A DNA stretch of 64,000 nt from an uncultured Nitrosospira sp. (lineage in GTDB: Bacteria > Nitrospirota > Nitrospiria > Nitrospirales > Nitrospiraceae): positions 124,001-188,000 of the forward strand of contig CAADGK010000015.1 in the NCBI GenBank assembly GCA_900696515.1, written 5' to 3'. Numbering within the stretch: position 1 is the first letter of the stretch; every line of letters begins with the position of its first letter. Shown piece by piece: positions 34,030 to 43,006 of this stretch. Below the pieces are notes generated by a model. That model made no database searches. It was not told where the DNA came from and saw only the letters and a list, made by a program, of their open reading frames with translations. The translations under genes were made by a program, and so were the position numbers.

Positions 34030-34125
34030 CTGGCGGAGCTTCATCCGCGTGCTGCTGATCATCCTCCACGTTGAATATCGCCTGCCGGTGCTGCCGCGAA
34101 CATTTTTCAAAGACGTGCGGTAAGG
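34030..34125 (+). repeat. Glycosyltransferase 3'-end repeat, copy 3
   Basis: 96 bp aligning with the last 96 bp of copies 1 and 2, about 9 mismatches to copy 1, with the stop codon kept. Changes are mostly silent (one gives Lys for Gln). It follows the Phd/VapC cassette. Confidence 0.88.
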
Positions 34126-34199
34126 GTACTGCTTAGTGGTAGTTGGGCAGAGGCCTGTTGAAATGGGAGAGGAATTAGTTTTGCGAGAGGGAAGGCAGG

Positions 34200-34227
34200 A
34201 GCGTGGCCCGCGTTCGCGGGCCACGCT
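34200..34227. terminator. Terminator hairpin after the CCP-like gene
   Basis: AGCGTGGCCCGCG / CGCGGGCCACGCT, perfect 13-bp inverted repeat with a tiny loop, between copy 3 and the convergent end of the CCP-like gene. Bidirectional use is possible; T tracts are short. Confidence 0.6.
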
Positions 34228-34244
34228 CGGGAACGATCATGTGA

Positions 34245-36707
34245 TCAATTCACGTTTGGTGCTGGCACCATACTACAGCGTTTCGAGAAGTCATGACGCT
34301 CTGGTTCTACTCCATTCAGAGTAGGTGGAGTTTGCTCTGGATCTGGACGACCTAATGTTTCCACAAACGTCAAGATGCTACTCGCATGCCCCCCTGCACC
34401 GACCGCCGGGAGGTCGACAAGTATTGTTGCATTCCCTTGCGCCGTGTTATGGCCGTGCGGCAAGCAGAGCTGAGGATGATCGAACGGCGCTTCTTCTTTG
34501 GCCACACGAGGGTCCGTCAGGGCCTCCAAGAAGGCGATTACGTCGTTGACTTCTTCTGGCCTGATCACTCCGGCTGTGATTTCCGCGTCGAAGTCCACTT
34601 GTCCGATGAGGCATCTATTCCGATTGTTGTTGCGGCAGTTGTCTGGATTGAAGGCCAGGTTGAAGTGGCCGCCGAGATTATAGAAATCAATCACTTCACT
34701 GATGCTTTTCTTCGACCCATTGTGCATATAGGGGCCGGTGAGAGTGAGATTGCGCAGCCCCGGGGTCTTGAACGACCCGCGGATTGCCATATGTTCGTTC
34801 GCATTGAGCGGACGACAGCCGTTCCCATTGACGACGCCAAGGGCTTGGCCCCGTCCTCCAGGGGCACAGGCCACTGTAATGGCAAAGGGTAGTGGAGAGA
34901 GATTCGTCGAAGAGGTGGGAAGCATCAGCTTTCCGGAGAGCAGGAGGTCATTATTGATCTGGTTAACAACGGAGTTAGTACCACGCAGGATTTCCTGCGC
35001 CAACATGCCGAACGAGAAAGGTACATTCTTGTCAGTTCGGTTAAAGATGGACAGATCATCCGCCGTCGGACGGACACCGATATTGTAGAAGCCCGTATCG
35101 TAGGCGGCCCTAGTTCCGTCTCCCATCAGCATGCGCTCGGCAAGGGCGACGGGAGGCACCGGAACCCCAGCTATTGCTGCTTCAAGCGCTGGGTCCCCGA
35201 ATCCGGTCAAATGGCTGACACTGGCAGATGTCATTTCACTGCCGAAATGGCAGGCTGAGCAACTGGCTCGGCCAGACAGAAAGACGGCCAGCCCGCGTTC
35301 AACTGCAGTGCCTGTGCCAGGCTGTGCGCCGTTGAGACCTGCCAAGAGAATATCTACCGGCGTCCGATCCGGGATCAACGTCGCTTCATAGGCTTGCACC
35401 GCTAGGCCAAAGAACAAGGCAAAATTGCTCCTCATGAGGTTAATATCCACGTTACCGTTCCCATCACCCCAGAACTTTTCTTGAAACACATCTTTAATGA
35501 GGTCGATATAGGAGATGTTCAACCCGAACCCGGATGAAGACCTGAGGTTTAACCCCGGTCTAACTCCCTTCCCCAGCGTCCCCGTCCCGGTCCCCAATAC
35601 ACTGTCTGTCAGCGCAATTGCCTGCCGATCGAGCGGTATAAATCCTGGTGTTGGAGGTACCGCTGACGGATCAGGCAGTGGCCTCAAGACTTTTGCGGCA
35701 ATGTGCTGGAACTCGCGAGTGGAGAGCGACATCTCAAAGTCGCTCAATAGCGGGCCCACGGCTTGCGAGGCCGCCGAGCTGAAGGGAATCATGACCTGGA
35801 GCGTGCCGCCACCAGTCGTGTTCACTTTCACACCGGGGTCGAGCATGCCGAAGGGATTCACGCCGTTAAAGAAGAGATTGGCGCGGCCGTCCCAAAAGTT
35901 TCGCAGATTAAATATGGCGCCAATGGCAGACGGTGAATTTCTCGGAGGCACGCGGCGCACTGTGAGTCCATTAGGCGTGTTGAAAGTTTCCGGGTCTGGT
36001 CCGGCGGTGGTGTTGCCATTTTCCACTCGACCAATGGGGTTGGTGAATGGAGCAAATGTCCCCATGTGGACACCCTGCGAGCTGACGATGTCGTTATTGC
36101 CAAAGTTTGGACCGGTCGCTGTGTTGACGGGAAAGGGGAAGTCTCCTACTCGTAATGTGTCGTTTGGGCCAATACCACCAAAAAAGTTCGGAAGAGGGTT
36201 CTTATCAGGGGCGGGCGTAAGATTTGGGTCATCTGGGCTGATGGCGTTCTTAAGTGCAAGTTGCGAGGTGGCATGCACGCGCTTCAAGCCCGGGTTCTTC
36301 TGGTTCTTGATGCGATTGTCCGCCCCGGCGTGGAAGTGGCAGGAGGCGCAGGCCTGCACGCCATCGCTGCCGATTTGCATCTCCCAGAATAAGGCCTTGC
36401 CCAACGCAATGAGCACATCTTGTCGGTGTCTTCCTCCTATTTGCCCTGGTCCTGGTTGGGTAATGGGGAAGCCAGCAGCAGTCCATGTTCCGCAATTACC
36501 GCCTAGCCCAGCGCCGGAACAATCCAATAGTCCCAGTGTATTGACATCCGGCACTGTCACAGCGCTGAGTGGCGGGGGAACGTGGGGAACTTCGACCGGA
36601 GCGGGGGCTTGCGCCGCAGCGATACCGGCCGTCATGGCCAGGGCTGTGACGCCGGTGAGGAGCACCCGCCAACTCTTCTTGGCGGTGAGTGATGTGTGTG
36701 GACCCAT
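34245..36707 (-). CDS. Long MauG/cytochrome c peroxidase-like di-haem protein
   Basis: 820 aa with a signal peptide (cleavage near AAAQA). Two haem c motifs: CASCH at 120-124 and CSACH at 483-487. The family signature TGPYMHNGS is at 658-665. Normal CCP/MauG proteins are about 330-400 aa, so this belongs to a long clade with large insertions. Acts in the periplasm, reducing peroxide or carrying out MauG-type oxidation. It heads the copper/haem island. The 5' region has a dyad and a TATAAG -10. Confidence 0.85.
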   Translation of the reverse strand: MGPHTSLTAKKSWRVLLTGVTALAMTAGIAAAQAPAPVEVPHVPPPLSAVTVPDVNTLGLLDCSGAGLGGNCGTWTAAGFPITQPGPGQIGGRHRQDVLIALGKALFWEMQIGSDGVQACASCHFHAGADNRIKNQKNPGLKRVHATSQLALKNAISPDDPNLTPAPDKNPLPNFFGGIGPNDTLRVGDFPFPVNTATGPNFGNNDIVSSQGVHMGTFAPFTNPIGRVENGNTTAGPDPETFNTPNGLTVRRVPPRNSPSAIGAIFNLRNFWDGRANLFFNGVNPFGMLDPGVKVNTTGGGTLQVMIPFSSAASQAVGPLLSDFEMSLSTREFQHIAAKVLRPLPDPSAVPPTPGFIPLDRQAIALTDSVLGTGTGTLGKGVRPGLNLRSSSGFGLNISYIDLIKDVFQEKFWGDGNGNVDINLMRSNFALFFGLAVQAYEATLIPDRTPVDILLAGLNGAQPGTGTAVERGLAVFLSGRASCSACHFGSEMTSASVSHLTGFGDPALEAAIAGVPVPPVALAERMLMGDGTRAAYDTGFYNIGVRPTADDLSIFNRTDKNVPFSFGMLAQEILRGTNSVVNQINNDLLLSGKLMLPTSSTNLSPLPFAITVACAPGGRGQALGVVNGNGCRPLNANEHMAIRGSFKTPGLRNLTLTGPYMHNGSKKSISEVIDFYNLGGHFNLAFNPDNCRNNNRNRCLIGQVDFDAEITAGVIRPEEVNDVIAFLEALTDPRVAKEEAPFDHPQLCLPHGHNTAQGNATILVDLPAVGAGGHASSILTFVETLGRPDPEQTPPTLNGVEPERHDFSKRCSMVPAPNVN

Positions 36708-37144
36708 ATGGCCTCCTGTTGTATCTGCTGGATGGATGATCCAGCGTGAGAATCTTCTGATGGTGCGCGACGCTTATACCAAATGCTCATGGGGTTCTGT
36801 CTACACCCTCTTTCGTAGGTACGTATGCCATACTATGCGGTATACACGTAATTATGTGCGGTTGAATGGATCGCAATCTCATTGATGGGAGAAGCGATTG
36901 TGAGTTGGCTTGTTGTTATTGCCCGAGTGATTTCTGTGCGCAAAAAAGATTCCTCGCACGTGCGCGTCAGCATGTACATCGATATCCTAATGCATCACAT
37001 GTCCGAATATAACGGAACGCGCATTGCTTCATAAATTGTGGATTGCCTCTACTCTCATCGTGATTTCTTCGATAAACCCCGCACATTTGGTCCCGGATCC
37101 CCGGCACGTTCGTGCCGGGGATCCGGGAGAACCCGCCATCCGCC
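36708..37144. promoter_or_regulatory. Control region between CCP-like gene and multicopper oxidase 1
   Basis: 437 bp. For the minus-strand CCP gene: dyad GCTGGAT-GGATG-ATCCAGC at 36727-36745, 20 bp before the start, and a TATAAG -10 at 36773-36778 read on the minus strand. The stretch 36810-36890 is AT-rich and palindromic in part. The oxidase terminator is at 37091-37128. Confidence 0.4.
37091..37128. terminator. Terminator-like perfect hairpin after multicopper oxidase 1
   Basis: An 18-bp perfect inverted repeat (arms 37091-37108 and 37111-37128) separated by TT. It lies 16 bp beyond the oxidase stop (minus strand). A related CCCGGCAC hairpin follows oxidase 2. Confidence 0.65.
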
Positions 37145-39370
37145 CTATGACGCGGGTGGAGTGGAACATCCAGACGGACCTGACCCGCTGGAATTAGGCC
37201 TGATGGTGAAGCCGAACATCATGGCGTGGTCTTCATGGGACAAGTTGTGGCAATGGACCACGTACTTGCCGGTGAATGTTCTGAAGTTTCGGTAGAAGGT
37301 CACGGATTCACCCCCCTGTAGCGAGACGACATCCTCGCGCGCAACATCGCCTCCCTGTGCTGGTTGCCCGTCCCTGGAGACAATCTGGTGCTCCTCCTGG
37401 TGGATGTGGATCGGATGGGTCCAGCCGCCGCCTTCGTTCACAAAGGTCCAGAGCTCGGCCTGGCCTACGGTCACATCGGCTTCATTTCGGTCGTGATCGA
37501 ACGGTCGACCATTAATGGTCCAGATATGCTCTCCCCCCGCGTTTTCTTTGTTAAACCGAAACACCCTGTTCGGCACGTTGAGGTCCCATGTCGGCAGGTC
37601 CCGCAATCGAACCGGCAGATTGGCAGGACCCGCTTCGCCCGAGGGAGGATCCCCTTCGATCTCAAATTTCAACACCGGCACGCAATAGTTCGCATCGAAC
37701 CCCCGGTCCCGCGGTTCTGTGAGCTTGCGGCCATCCAACATCTGCGCGATGTTCGATAGGTAGATCACGTCTCCAATTTTGGTCAGGGCTCCATCCTGGT
37801 ACTGCGTAAAATCGATGACTACTTCCCGGCGCTTGGCCGGCCAGATCACGATGGAATCGCGGACGAGCGGAGCGGGCAGCAGCCCCCCGTCGCTCGCGAT
37901 CTGTGTGAAGCGCATGCACTGTTGCCCGAGCGCGTTTCGGCCCCGGCGGTCGACAAAGTTGTATTGGCCCTGCTGTCCGGGAGCCGCCGCCACCCCGACC
38001 AGCACATTTCCTGCCGCATCTTTTTGCTCTCGCATCAGCTTGAACTCATACTGCCGCGCGATGGAGGCATCGAGAAACCGGAATCGGTACTTTCGCCGCT
38101 TGACTTTCAGCACCGGGCAGGCCTTCCCATTGACGGTAAACACGTCCCCGACAAAGCCGTTGTCGGGAAAATGTTTAAAGAAGGTTCTCCCGTACAAGTC
38201 CGGTCGAGGAACTCCGCAGCCGCCCACCTGGTGGAAGTCCTGATGAGGCGTCACGCCGTCGTCGAGCCGGCAGTCGAAAAAGACCAACGGGATGTCATAG
38301 TCCACCTTGAAGGTGTTCCCATCGGGTCTTCGGACACCGGGCAAGCTGGGCACCTCACTACTTTCCTGGCCGGGATCCAGGACCGGATCGTAGATCGGGT
38401 AAAGGCCCACCAGCCCCTTGTACACATTGGCGCCGGTATGGTCCATCCGGTGATCGTGGAACCAGAGAAATGATTGCTTTTCCCGATCGTCGCCGCCGGC
38501 GGGCCAGTTCAGATAGAGATTCTCCACCCATTCCCCCGGTTTGTAGGCACAGGGTTTGTGGAAGGGATTGCCGTCGCTCTCCGGCGCGGTATGGCCGTTG
38601 TGCAGGTGGGTGAGAAACGCCCGGTCAGGAGCTCCGAAATCCGGGACGGGAGCCGGGTCAGCTGATCCGAGGTCATTCTCAAAACGCACCAGACAGGGAT
38701 GGTCATACTCGGCGTTGATCATCGGGCCGGGGAACGTTCCATTGAATCCCCAAATCGTGCTGGCCGGTAAGGTCACCTTTTGTTCAGAATCCGGGGTGAC
38801 CGTCGGAGGTGTGACAACGCCTCCTGCTGCATTGATGGGCACCGCCTTGAGGTTGGTGAAGTGATGTTGACCTACTTGCAAGTTGATGCGGTAATACTTC
38901 GTAGTGGCAATCGATCCGTGGTAGTTCGGCAGTGGCGGGTCGCAAAGCTTATTGCCGTTGCTATCGAACGTGACACGGATGCCGTCGACTCCCACCTGAT
39001 GGGTATCGACTTGCTGGGAGTCATTCTTGTTGCCTCCATACGGCGGGGTAAAACCACTCGTGTTGGTCTCGGGTTGTAAGGGGGTGGGTGGTAAAATTTC
39101 TTCCGTGAATGCATCGAAATCTCCGATACCACGCTTGACCGTGAAGGTGGTGTTTTTGCCCTTCGTCACTCGATTCGTTCGCCCGCCGATCAACGGACTG
39201 GTCGGATAAACCTCTGTGGTCGCCTGACATTGGCCCGCTGGGTTATTGTCAGGGCAATGGGCCAGCACCTCCTGCAGGGCACCAGGGCCGAGCATGGCCG
39301 CGCCTCCGGTCGCGAGTCCTACCTTCAACACGTCTCGCCGGCTCACGTGTGTTGCATCGTCGTCGCTCAT
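37145..39370 (-). CDS. Multicopper oxidase 1 (CotA/bilirubin-oxidase-like, Tat-exported)
   Basis: 741 aa. Tat signal SRRDVLKVG near residue 10. Copper sites: THLHNGHTAPESDG (254-267), WFHDHRMDHTG (303-313), THPIHIHQEEH near residue 660, and YVVHCHNLSHEDHAMM with HCH at 706-708, so all four copper-ligand regions are present. A CotA-type enzyme oxidising metal ions or phenolics with O2. Ribosome-binding site GGGAGGGG. Long 5' leader of about 300 nt from a TATAAG -10 at 39678-39683. Confidence 0.92.
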   Translation of the reverse strand: MSDDDATHVSRRDVLKVGLATGGAAMLGPGALQEVLAHCPDNNPAGQCQATTEVYPTSPLIGGRTNRVTKGKNTTFTVKRGIGDFDAFTEEILPPTPLQPETNTSGFTPPYGGNKNDSQQVDTHQVGVDGIRVTFDSNGNKLCDPPLPNYHGSIATTKYYRINLQVGQHHFTNLKAVPINAAGGVVTPPTVTPDSEQKVTLPASTIWGFNGTFPGPMINAEYDHPCLVRFENDLGSADPAPVPDFGAPDRAFLTHLHNGHTAPESDGNPFHKPCAYKPGEWVENLYLNWPAGGDDREKQSFLWFHDHRMDHTGANVYKGLVGLYPIYDPVLDPGQESSEVPSLPGVRRPDGNTFKVDYDIPLVFFDCRLDDGVTPHQDFHQVGGCGVPRPDLYGRTFFKHFPDNGFVGDVFTVNGKACPVLKVKRRKYRFRFLDASIARQYEFKLMREQKDAAGNVLVGVAAAPGQQGQYNFVDRRGRNALGQQCMRFTQIASDGGLLPAPLVRDSIVIWPAKRREVVIDFTQYQDGALTKIGDVIYLSNIAQMLDGRKLTEPRDRGFDANYCVPVLKFEIEGDPPSGEAGPANLPVRLRDLPTWDLNVPNRVFRFNKENAGGEHIWTINGRPFDHDRNEADVTVGQAELWTFVNEGGGWTHPIHIHQEEHQIVSRDGQPAQGGDVAREDVVSLQGGESVTFYRNFRTFTGKYVVHCHNLSHEDHAMMFGFTIRPNSSGSGPSGCSTPPAS

Positions 39371-39810
39371 GGTTCTTCTTACCCCTCCCTTGTCAATATC
39401 AACATGTTCATGAATGGCGCACGCCGGCCCTGGCGCCTCCTCCTGCTCTCGTGGCTCTTGCTGGACGTTGTGGTCCGACTACAGACCTCCTTCCCTCGCC
39501 AGGCGTTGGCTGCCTGGGCTCACGGACCCTGCGTCCCGCGCGGATAGATAAAGACGGTTCTGTTGCTGGATTGATGCTGATGGCTCGTGCTGTTCTCTCG
39601 TATGCGTACATGGTCGTCAGAACGTAATTGAGTGAGGATCGTCTGAATGCACCATATGGGATACATGCGGGGCGAAGCTTATACCTGAGTGTATGGAGTA
39701 ATGCAACTATTTAACAGAGGATGAGGTCTGTAAAGGAAAGTATTCCAAATTGTTATCTGGCAAGCACGTGAATCGTGTGTGGGGATCGGGCGTTTGCGAT
39801 GTGAGATGAC

Positions 39811-39828
39811 TGTCCAAATATATGGACA
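39811..39828. promoter_or_regulatory. TGTCCA-N6-TGGACA dyad upstream of oxidase 1
   Basis: Perfect 6-6-6 dyad. The same arrangement recurs at 42871-42888 and, with one mismatch, at 46907-46924, all in control regions of copper-protein genes. Confidence 0.5.
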
Positions 39829-40059
39829 CCGCTTGTCAGTGAGGATGACGTGTGTCGCGCGGTGTCCTGTCGACCCTGTTCATGTGAGCGGCTTTTGATG
39901 AAAACGGAATATGCGCTTGCTGGCTCTTGACTCGGAGGGATAGATCTTCATGTTCAACAGTTCATAGTGGTTTCGAATGGGTTGGATCGTGTCGTGTGTG
40001 TGAGGTGAGGAGGGTGTCGGCCGCCGTCTCGATGGCCGTGAGGAGCCGGACTCGCGCAC

Positions 40060-40096
40060 CCGGGTCCCCGGCACGGATGTGCCGGGAATCCGGGGT
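40060..40096. terminator. Terminator-like hairpin after multicopper oxidase 2
   Basis: CCCGGCAC / GTGCCGGG core stem (40067-40074 and 40079-40086) with imperfect flanks, resembling the hairpin after oxidase 1. It lies 16 bp beyond the oxidase 2 stop. Confidence 0.5.
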
Positions 40097-40111
40097 TGCG
40101 TGTCACACTCG

Positions 40112-42229
40112 TTACGGTTGGATCTCCCAGCCGAACATCATCGCATGGTCTTCATGGGCCAAGTTGTGGCAGTGCACCACGTACTTGCCGGTAAACGTTC
40201 GGAAGTTCCGGTAGAAGGTCACGGACTCACTGCCTTCCAGTGCGACGACGTCTTCCCGTGAACGGTCGTCCGGGTGAGCCGCATCCGGTACGGGCTTGTT
40301 CTTTCGAGAGACGATTTGGTGTTCCTCTTGGTGGATATGGATCGGATGGGTCCAGCCGCCGCCCGCGTTCTCAAAGGTCCAGAGCTCGGGTTGGCCTCGT
40401 TTGACAAAGGCTTCCATCCGATTGTGATCAAACGGTCTCCCGTTGATGGTCCACAGCAGTTCGCCGCCGACTCCCTGTTTATTGAACTTGAAGACCCGAC
40501 GGCGGAGTTTCGTGAGGTCTGGCAGTTCCGGCAACTGGCGCAGCGGCCGGTCCAGGGGCGGCATCACACTCGCATCCGGCGCATCCTCGTCGATGACGAA
40601 TTTCAGGACGGGGACACAGTAATTCGGATCAAAGCCCCCCGATCCCGGCGTGGTGCGTTTCCGTCCGTCGAGCATTTGAAGGGTATTCGCAAGGTAGAGT
40701 ACATCGCCAATGTCCGGTACGCTTCCGTCCATGTATCGGCTGAAGTCGATGATCACTTCGCGACGCTTGGCCGGCCAGACTTCGATGGAGTTGCGGTCGA
40801 TGGGGAAGGGGAGCAGCCCGCCGTCGGAGGCAATTTGCCTGAACCGCATGCACTGTTGTCCGAGCGTGTTCTTGCCGGTGCCGTCGATAAAATTGTATTG
40901 CCCCTGCTGACCAGGGCGGGCTCCGACCGTGCCTTGCATCAGTTTGAACTCATATTGCCGTGCGATCGAGGCATCCAGGAATCGGAAGCGATACTTTCTG
41001 CGTTTGACATGCAACACCGGATAGGCGACGCCGTTGACCGTGAAGACGTCCCCGACAAAGCCCTTGTCAGGGAAATGTTTGAAGAAGGTTTTTCCCCACC
41101 ATTCCGGGTGGGTTTCGTCACAGCCGACGTGGTAATCCCGATGGCGGGTGACGCCGTCGTCCAACCGGCAATCGTAAAAGGCCAGCGGAATGTCATACTG
41201 GACATCAAACGAGCCATCGCCGTTCTCCCTGCGAACACCAGGCAGACGAAGTCCCCTGGTTTCATCTCCGGGATCCAGGACCGGATCATAAATCGGATAG
41301 AGGCCGACCAGCCCCTTGTAAACATTGGCGCCGGTATGGTCCATCCGGTGGTCGTGGAACCAGTAGAAAGACTGTTTTTCGTTCGGATCGGCGTCACAGG
41401 CCCAGTTCAGATAGAGATTCTGCGCCCACTGCCCTGGTCCATAGGCACAGGGCTTGTGGAACGGGTTGCCGTCGCTCTCCGGCGCCGTATGTCCATTGTG
41501 GAGGTGGGTCAGGAACCCCCGATCCGGCGCGCCGAAGTTCTGGGAGTCGAGACCGTGATCGTCGCCCAGCAGATTCCGAAAGTGTACCAGACAAGGCTTG
41601 CCATATTCGGCGTTGATCATCGGGCCGGGGAACTGCCCGTTGAACCCCCAGATCGTGCTGGGCGGCAACTTCAACCGGCCGATGCTGCTTTGCCCTGGGG
41701 CTCGGACCACATTGCCCGTGGCGTTGATGGGAACGACATGTTCGGTGGTGAAGTCATGGGGAGCCACCTGCAAGTTGATTTCGTAATACCGGCAGTCCGC
41801 GATCGTGGCGTGATAGTTGGGCAAGGAGCTCCCGTCCTTGCGCTTGCCGTCTACCCCGACCTGATGTTCATCTATGCCATCGGAGTCTTGTTTAGTGCCG
41901 GCGTAGGGCGCCGCATATTGCGGCACGGGGCGTAAGGCGGTGGGAACCGGCAGCTCTTGCGAAAAGGCGTCAAAATCTCCGGCGAGCCGAGACACCACGT
42001 TCACCGTCCTGCCGAGCACCGTCGTTTGGACGATCCGTCCGCCGATCAGCGGACTGGTCGGAAACGTTTCCCTCGCCTTCCCGCATGAGGTCATCGCTGA
42101 ACTGTCGTAGCAGGATGCAGCTAAGGCGTCCCCGATGATTCCCTGGCTGATCATGGCCGCGCCTCCGGTCACGAGCCCTGCTTTCAGCATGTCTCTCCGG
42201 CTCACCTGTGTTAATTCGTCGTCACTCAT
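40112..42229 (-). CDS. Multicopper oxidase 2 (paralogue of oxidase 1)
   Basis: 705 aa from ATG 42229, preceded by AGAGGAG; the frame is open to 42379 but the extra 50 residues are unlike a signal. Tat motif SRRDMLKAG. Copper sites: THLHNGHTAPESDG, WFHDHRMDHTG, THPIHIHQEEH, and VVHCHNLAHEDHAMM. Clearly duplicated from a common ancestor with oxidase 1. Leader of about 300 nt from TTGCGC-17-TATAAG (-10 at 42533-42528). Confidence 0.92.
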   Translation of the reverse strand: MSDDELTQVSRRDMLKAGLVTGGAAMISQGIIGDALAASCYDSSAMTSCGKARETFPTSPLIGGRIVQTTVLGRTVNVVSRLAGDFDAFSQELPVPTALRPVPQYAAPYAGTKQDSDGIDEHQVGVDGKRKDGSSLPNYHATIADCRYYEINLQVAPHDFTTEHVVPINATGNVVRAPGQSSIGRLKLPPSTIWGFNGQFPGPMINAEYGKPCLVHFRNLLGDDHGLDSQNFGAPDRGFLTHLHNGHTAPESDGNPFHKPCAYGPGQWAQNLYLNWACDADPNEKQSFYWFHDHRMDHTGANVYKGLVGLYPIYDPVLDPGDETRGLRLPGVRRENGDGSFDVQYDIPLAFYDCRLDDGVTRHRDYHVGCDETHPEWWGKTFFKHFPDKGFVGDVFTVNGVAYPVLHVKRRKYRFRFLDASIARQYEFKLMQGTVGARPGQQGQYNFIDGTGKNTLGQQCMRFRQIASDGGLLPFPIDRNSIEVWPAKRREVIIDFSRYMDGSVPDIGDVLYLANTLQMLDGRKRTTPGSGGFDPNYCVPVLKFVIDEDAPDASVMPPLDRPLRQLPELPDLTKLRRRVFKFNKQGVGGELLWTINGRPFDHNRMEAFVKRGQPELWTFENAGGGWTHPIHIHQEEHQIVSRKNKPVPDAAHPDDRSREDVVALEGSESVTFYRNFRTFTGKYVVHCHNLAHEDHAMMFGWEIQP

Positions 42230-42655
42230 GATTGTTCGCGCTCCTCTTGTTATGACTGTCAATAGGTTCATAGGTACGCTGGTCCGAGAGCCTCCTACGC
42301 GCGTGCGTCTCTCGTCGGAATGTGTGATCCGGCGACACCTCCTTTCATCGTCGGGCGTTGGCGGCTTCGGTGATTGCACTCTGCGTATCGTGTGGATTCA
42401 TCCTGATTCTGTCGTCCGGTGTGTGACTCTCGTCGAGCCTATCGAGTCGTTCTCTTTCAGCGGATCATCGCCGGTTCAGTGGATAGAGGACTGTGAGAAC
42501 AGCCTTTGCGGTGTTCATCGGGATGACCTTATACTCTAAGTCGTAGCGGGGCGCAAGAGTTTTAATGGATGTATTTTAAATGGTTGTTAGGAAACGGTTA
42601 GCCACGTGCAGGGGAATCACATTCCCGACTTGAGGGATCGAGGTGAAGGGTGGGG

Positions 42656-42689
42656 TGAATCGTTTTCGATACGGTATCGATTTAGATAC
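42656..42689. promoter_or_regulatory. Tandem 17-bp dyads, copper-island site 1
   Basis: Two adjacent units, TGAATCGTTTTCGATAC and GGTATCGATTTAGATAC, each an imperfect inverted repeat (GWATC ... GATAC). The same 34-bp arrangement appears at 43607-43640 and 46703-46736. The site is about 430 bp upstream of the oxidase 2 start. Confidence 0.65.
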
Positions 42690-42870
42690 AGCGCTGTCTC
42701 TCTGGGGGAGATCATGCTCTTCTCAGGATGGTGATCTCGCCCCGGACGACTGATGAGACGACTCCCACTCCATCGAGAAACGCATGTGCTATCAGAGGAT
42801 TCCAGATGGAGAGAGGGTGACGAATGCTATCGATCCGTTGGCGACGACCTGTCCTCTATTGAAAATGGAC

Positions 42871-42888
42871 TGTCCAAGGATATGGACA
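42871..42888. promoter_or_regulatory. TGTCCA-N6-TGGACA dyad, second site
   Basis: TGTCCA-AGGATA-TGGACA, a perfect dyad with the same spacing as 39811-39828. Confidence 0.5.
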
Positions 42889-43006
42889 GGAGAGGGCTGG
42901 ATCCGAGTGGAGCCGGGTATCTCAGGCAGGATACATGGTTCCAGAAAGTCCGGATGATGATGGAGGTTCAACGAGCGGAGGCGGAACACCAGAGTGTGGC
43001 CGGTAG

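Larger units (their letters stand above)
39371..40111. promoter_or_regulatory. Region between the two multicopper oxidase genes
   Basis: 741 bp. It holds the oxidase 1 leader with a candidate promoter TTGCAT-17-TATAAG (minus strand, -10 at 39683-39678), the dyad TGTCCA-AATATA-TGGACA at 39811-39828, about 130 bp further upstream, and the oxidase 2 terminator around 40060-40096. A short open frame at 39880-40074 has no support. Confidence 0.45.
42230..43006. promoter_or_regulatory. Control region upstream of multicopper oxidase 2
   Basis: 777 bp. It holds the oxidase 2 promoter candidate, the tandem 17-bp dyads (42656-42689) and a TGTCCA dyad (42871-42888). An 85-codon frame at 42753-43010 (plus strand) would overlap the dyad and has no clear ribosome-binding site, so it is not called. 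Confidence 0.45.

Noticed and set aside
31719-34125. A composite transposon or insertion sequence
   Set aside because: The repeats are direct rather than inverted, consist of a gene's coding end, and no transposase gene is present.
35515-36885. 456-codon open frame on the plus strand
   Set aside because: Antisense to the CCP-like gene, which has two haem motifs and a signal peptide; the shadow is Pro/Ser/Gly-rich with no domain.
40274-41935. 553-codon open frame on the plus strand
   Set aside because: It is antisense to multicopper oxidase 2, whose copper motifs are intact; the plus-strand translation has no recognisable domain.
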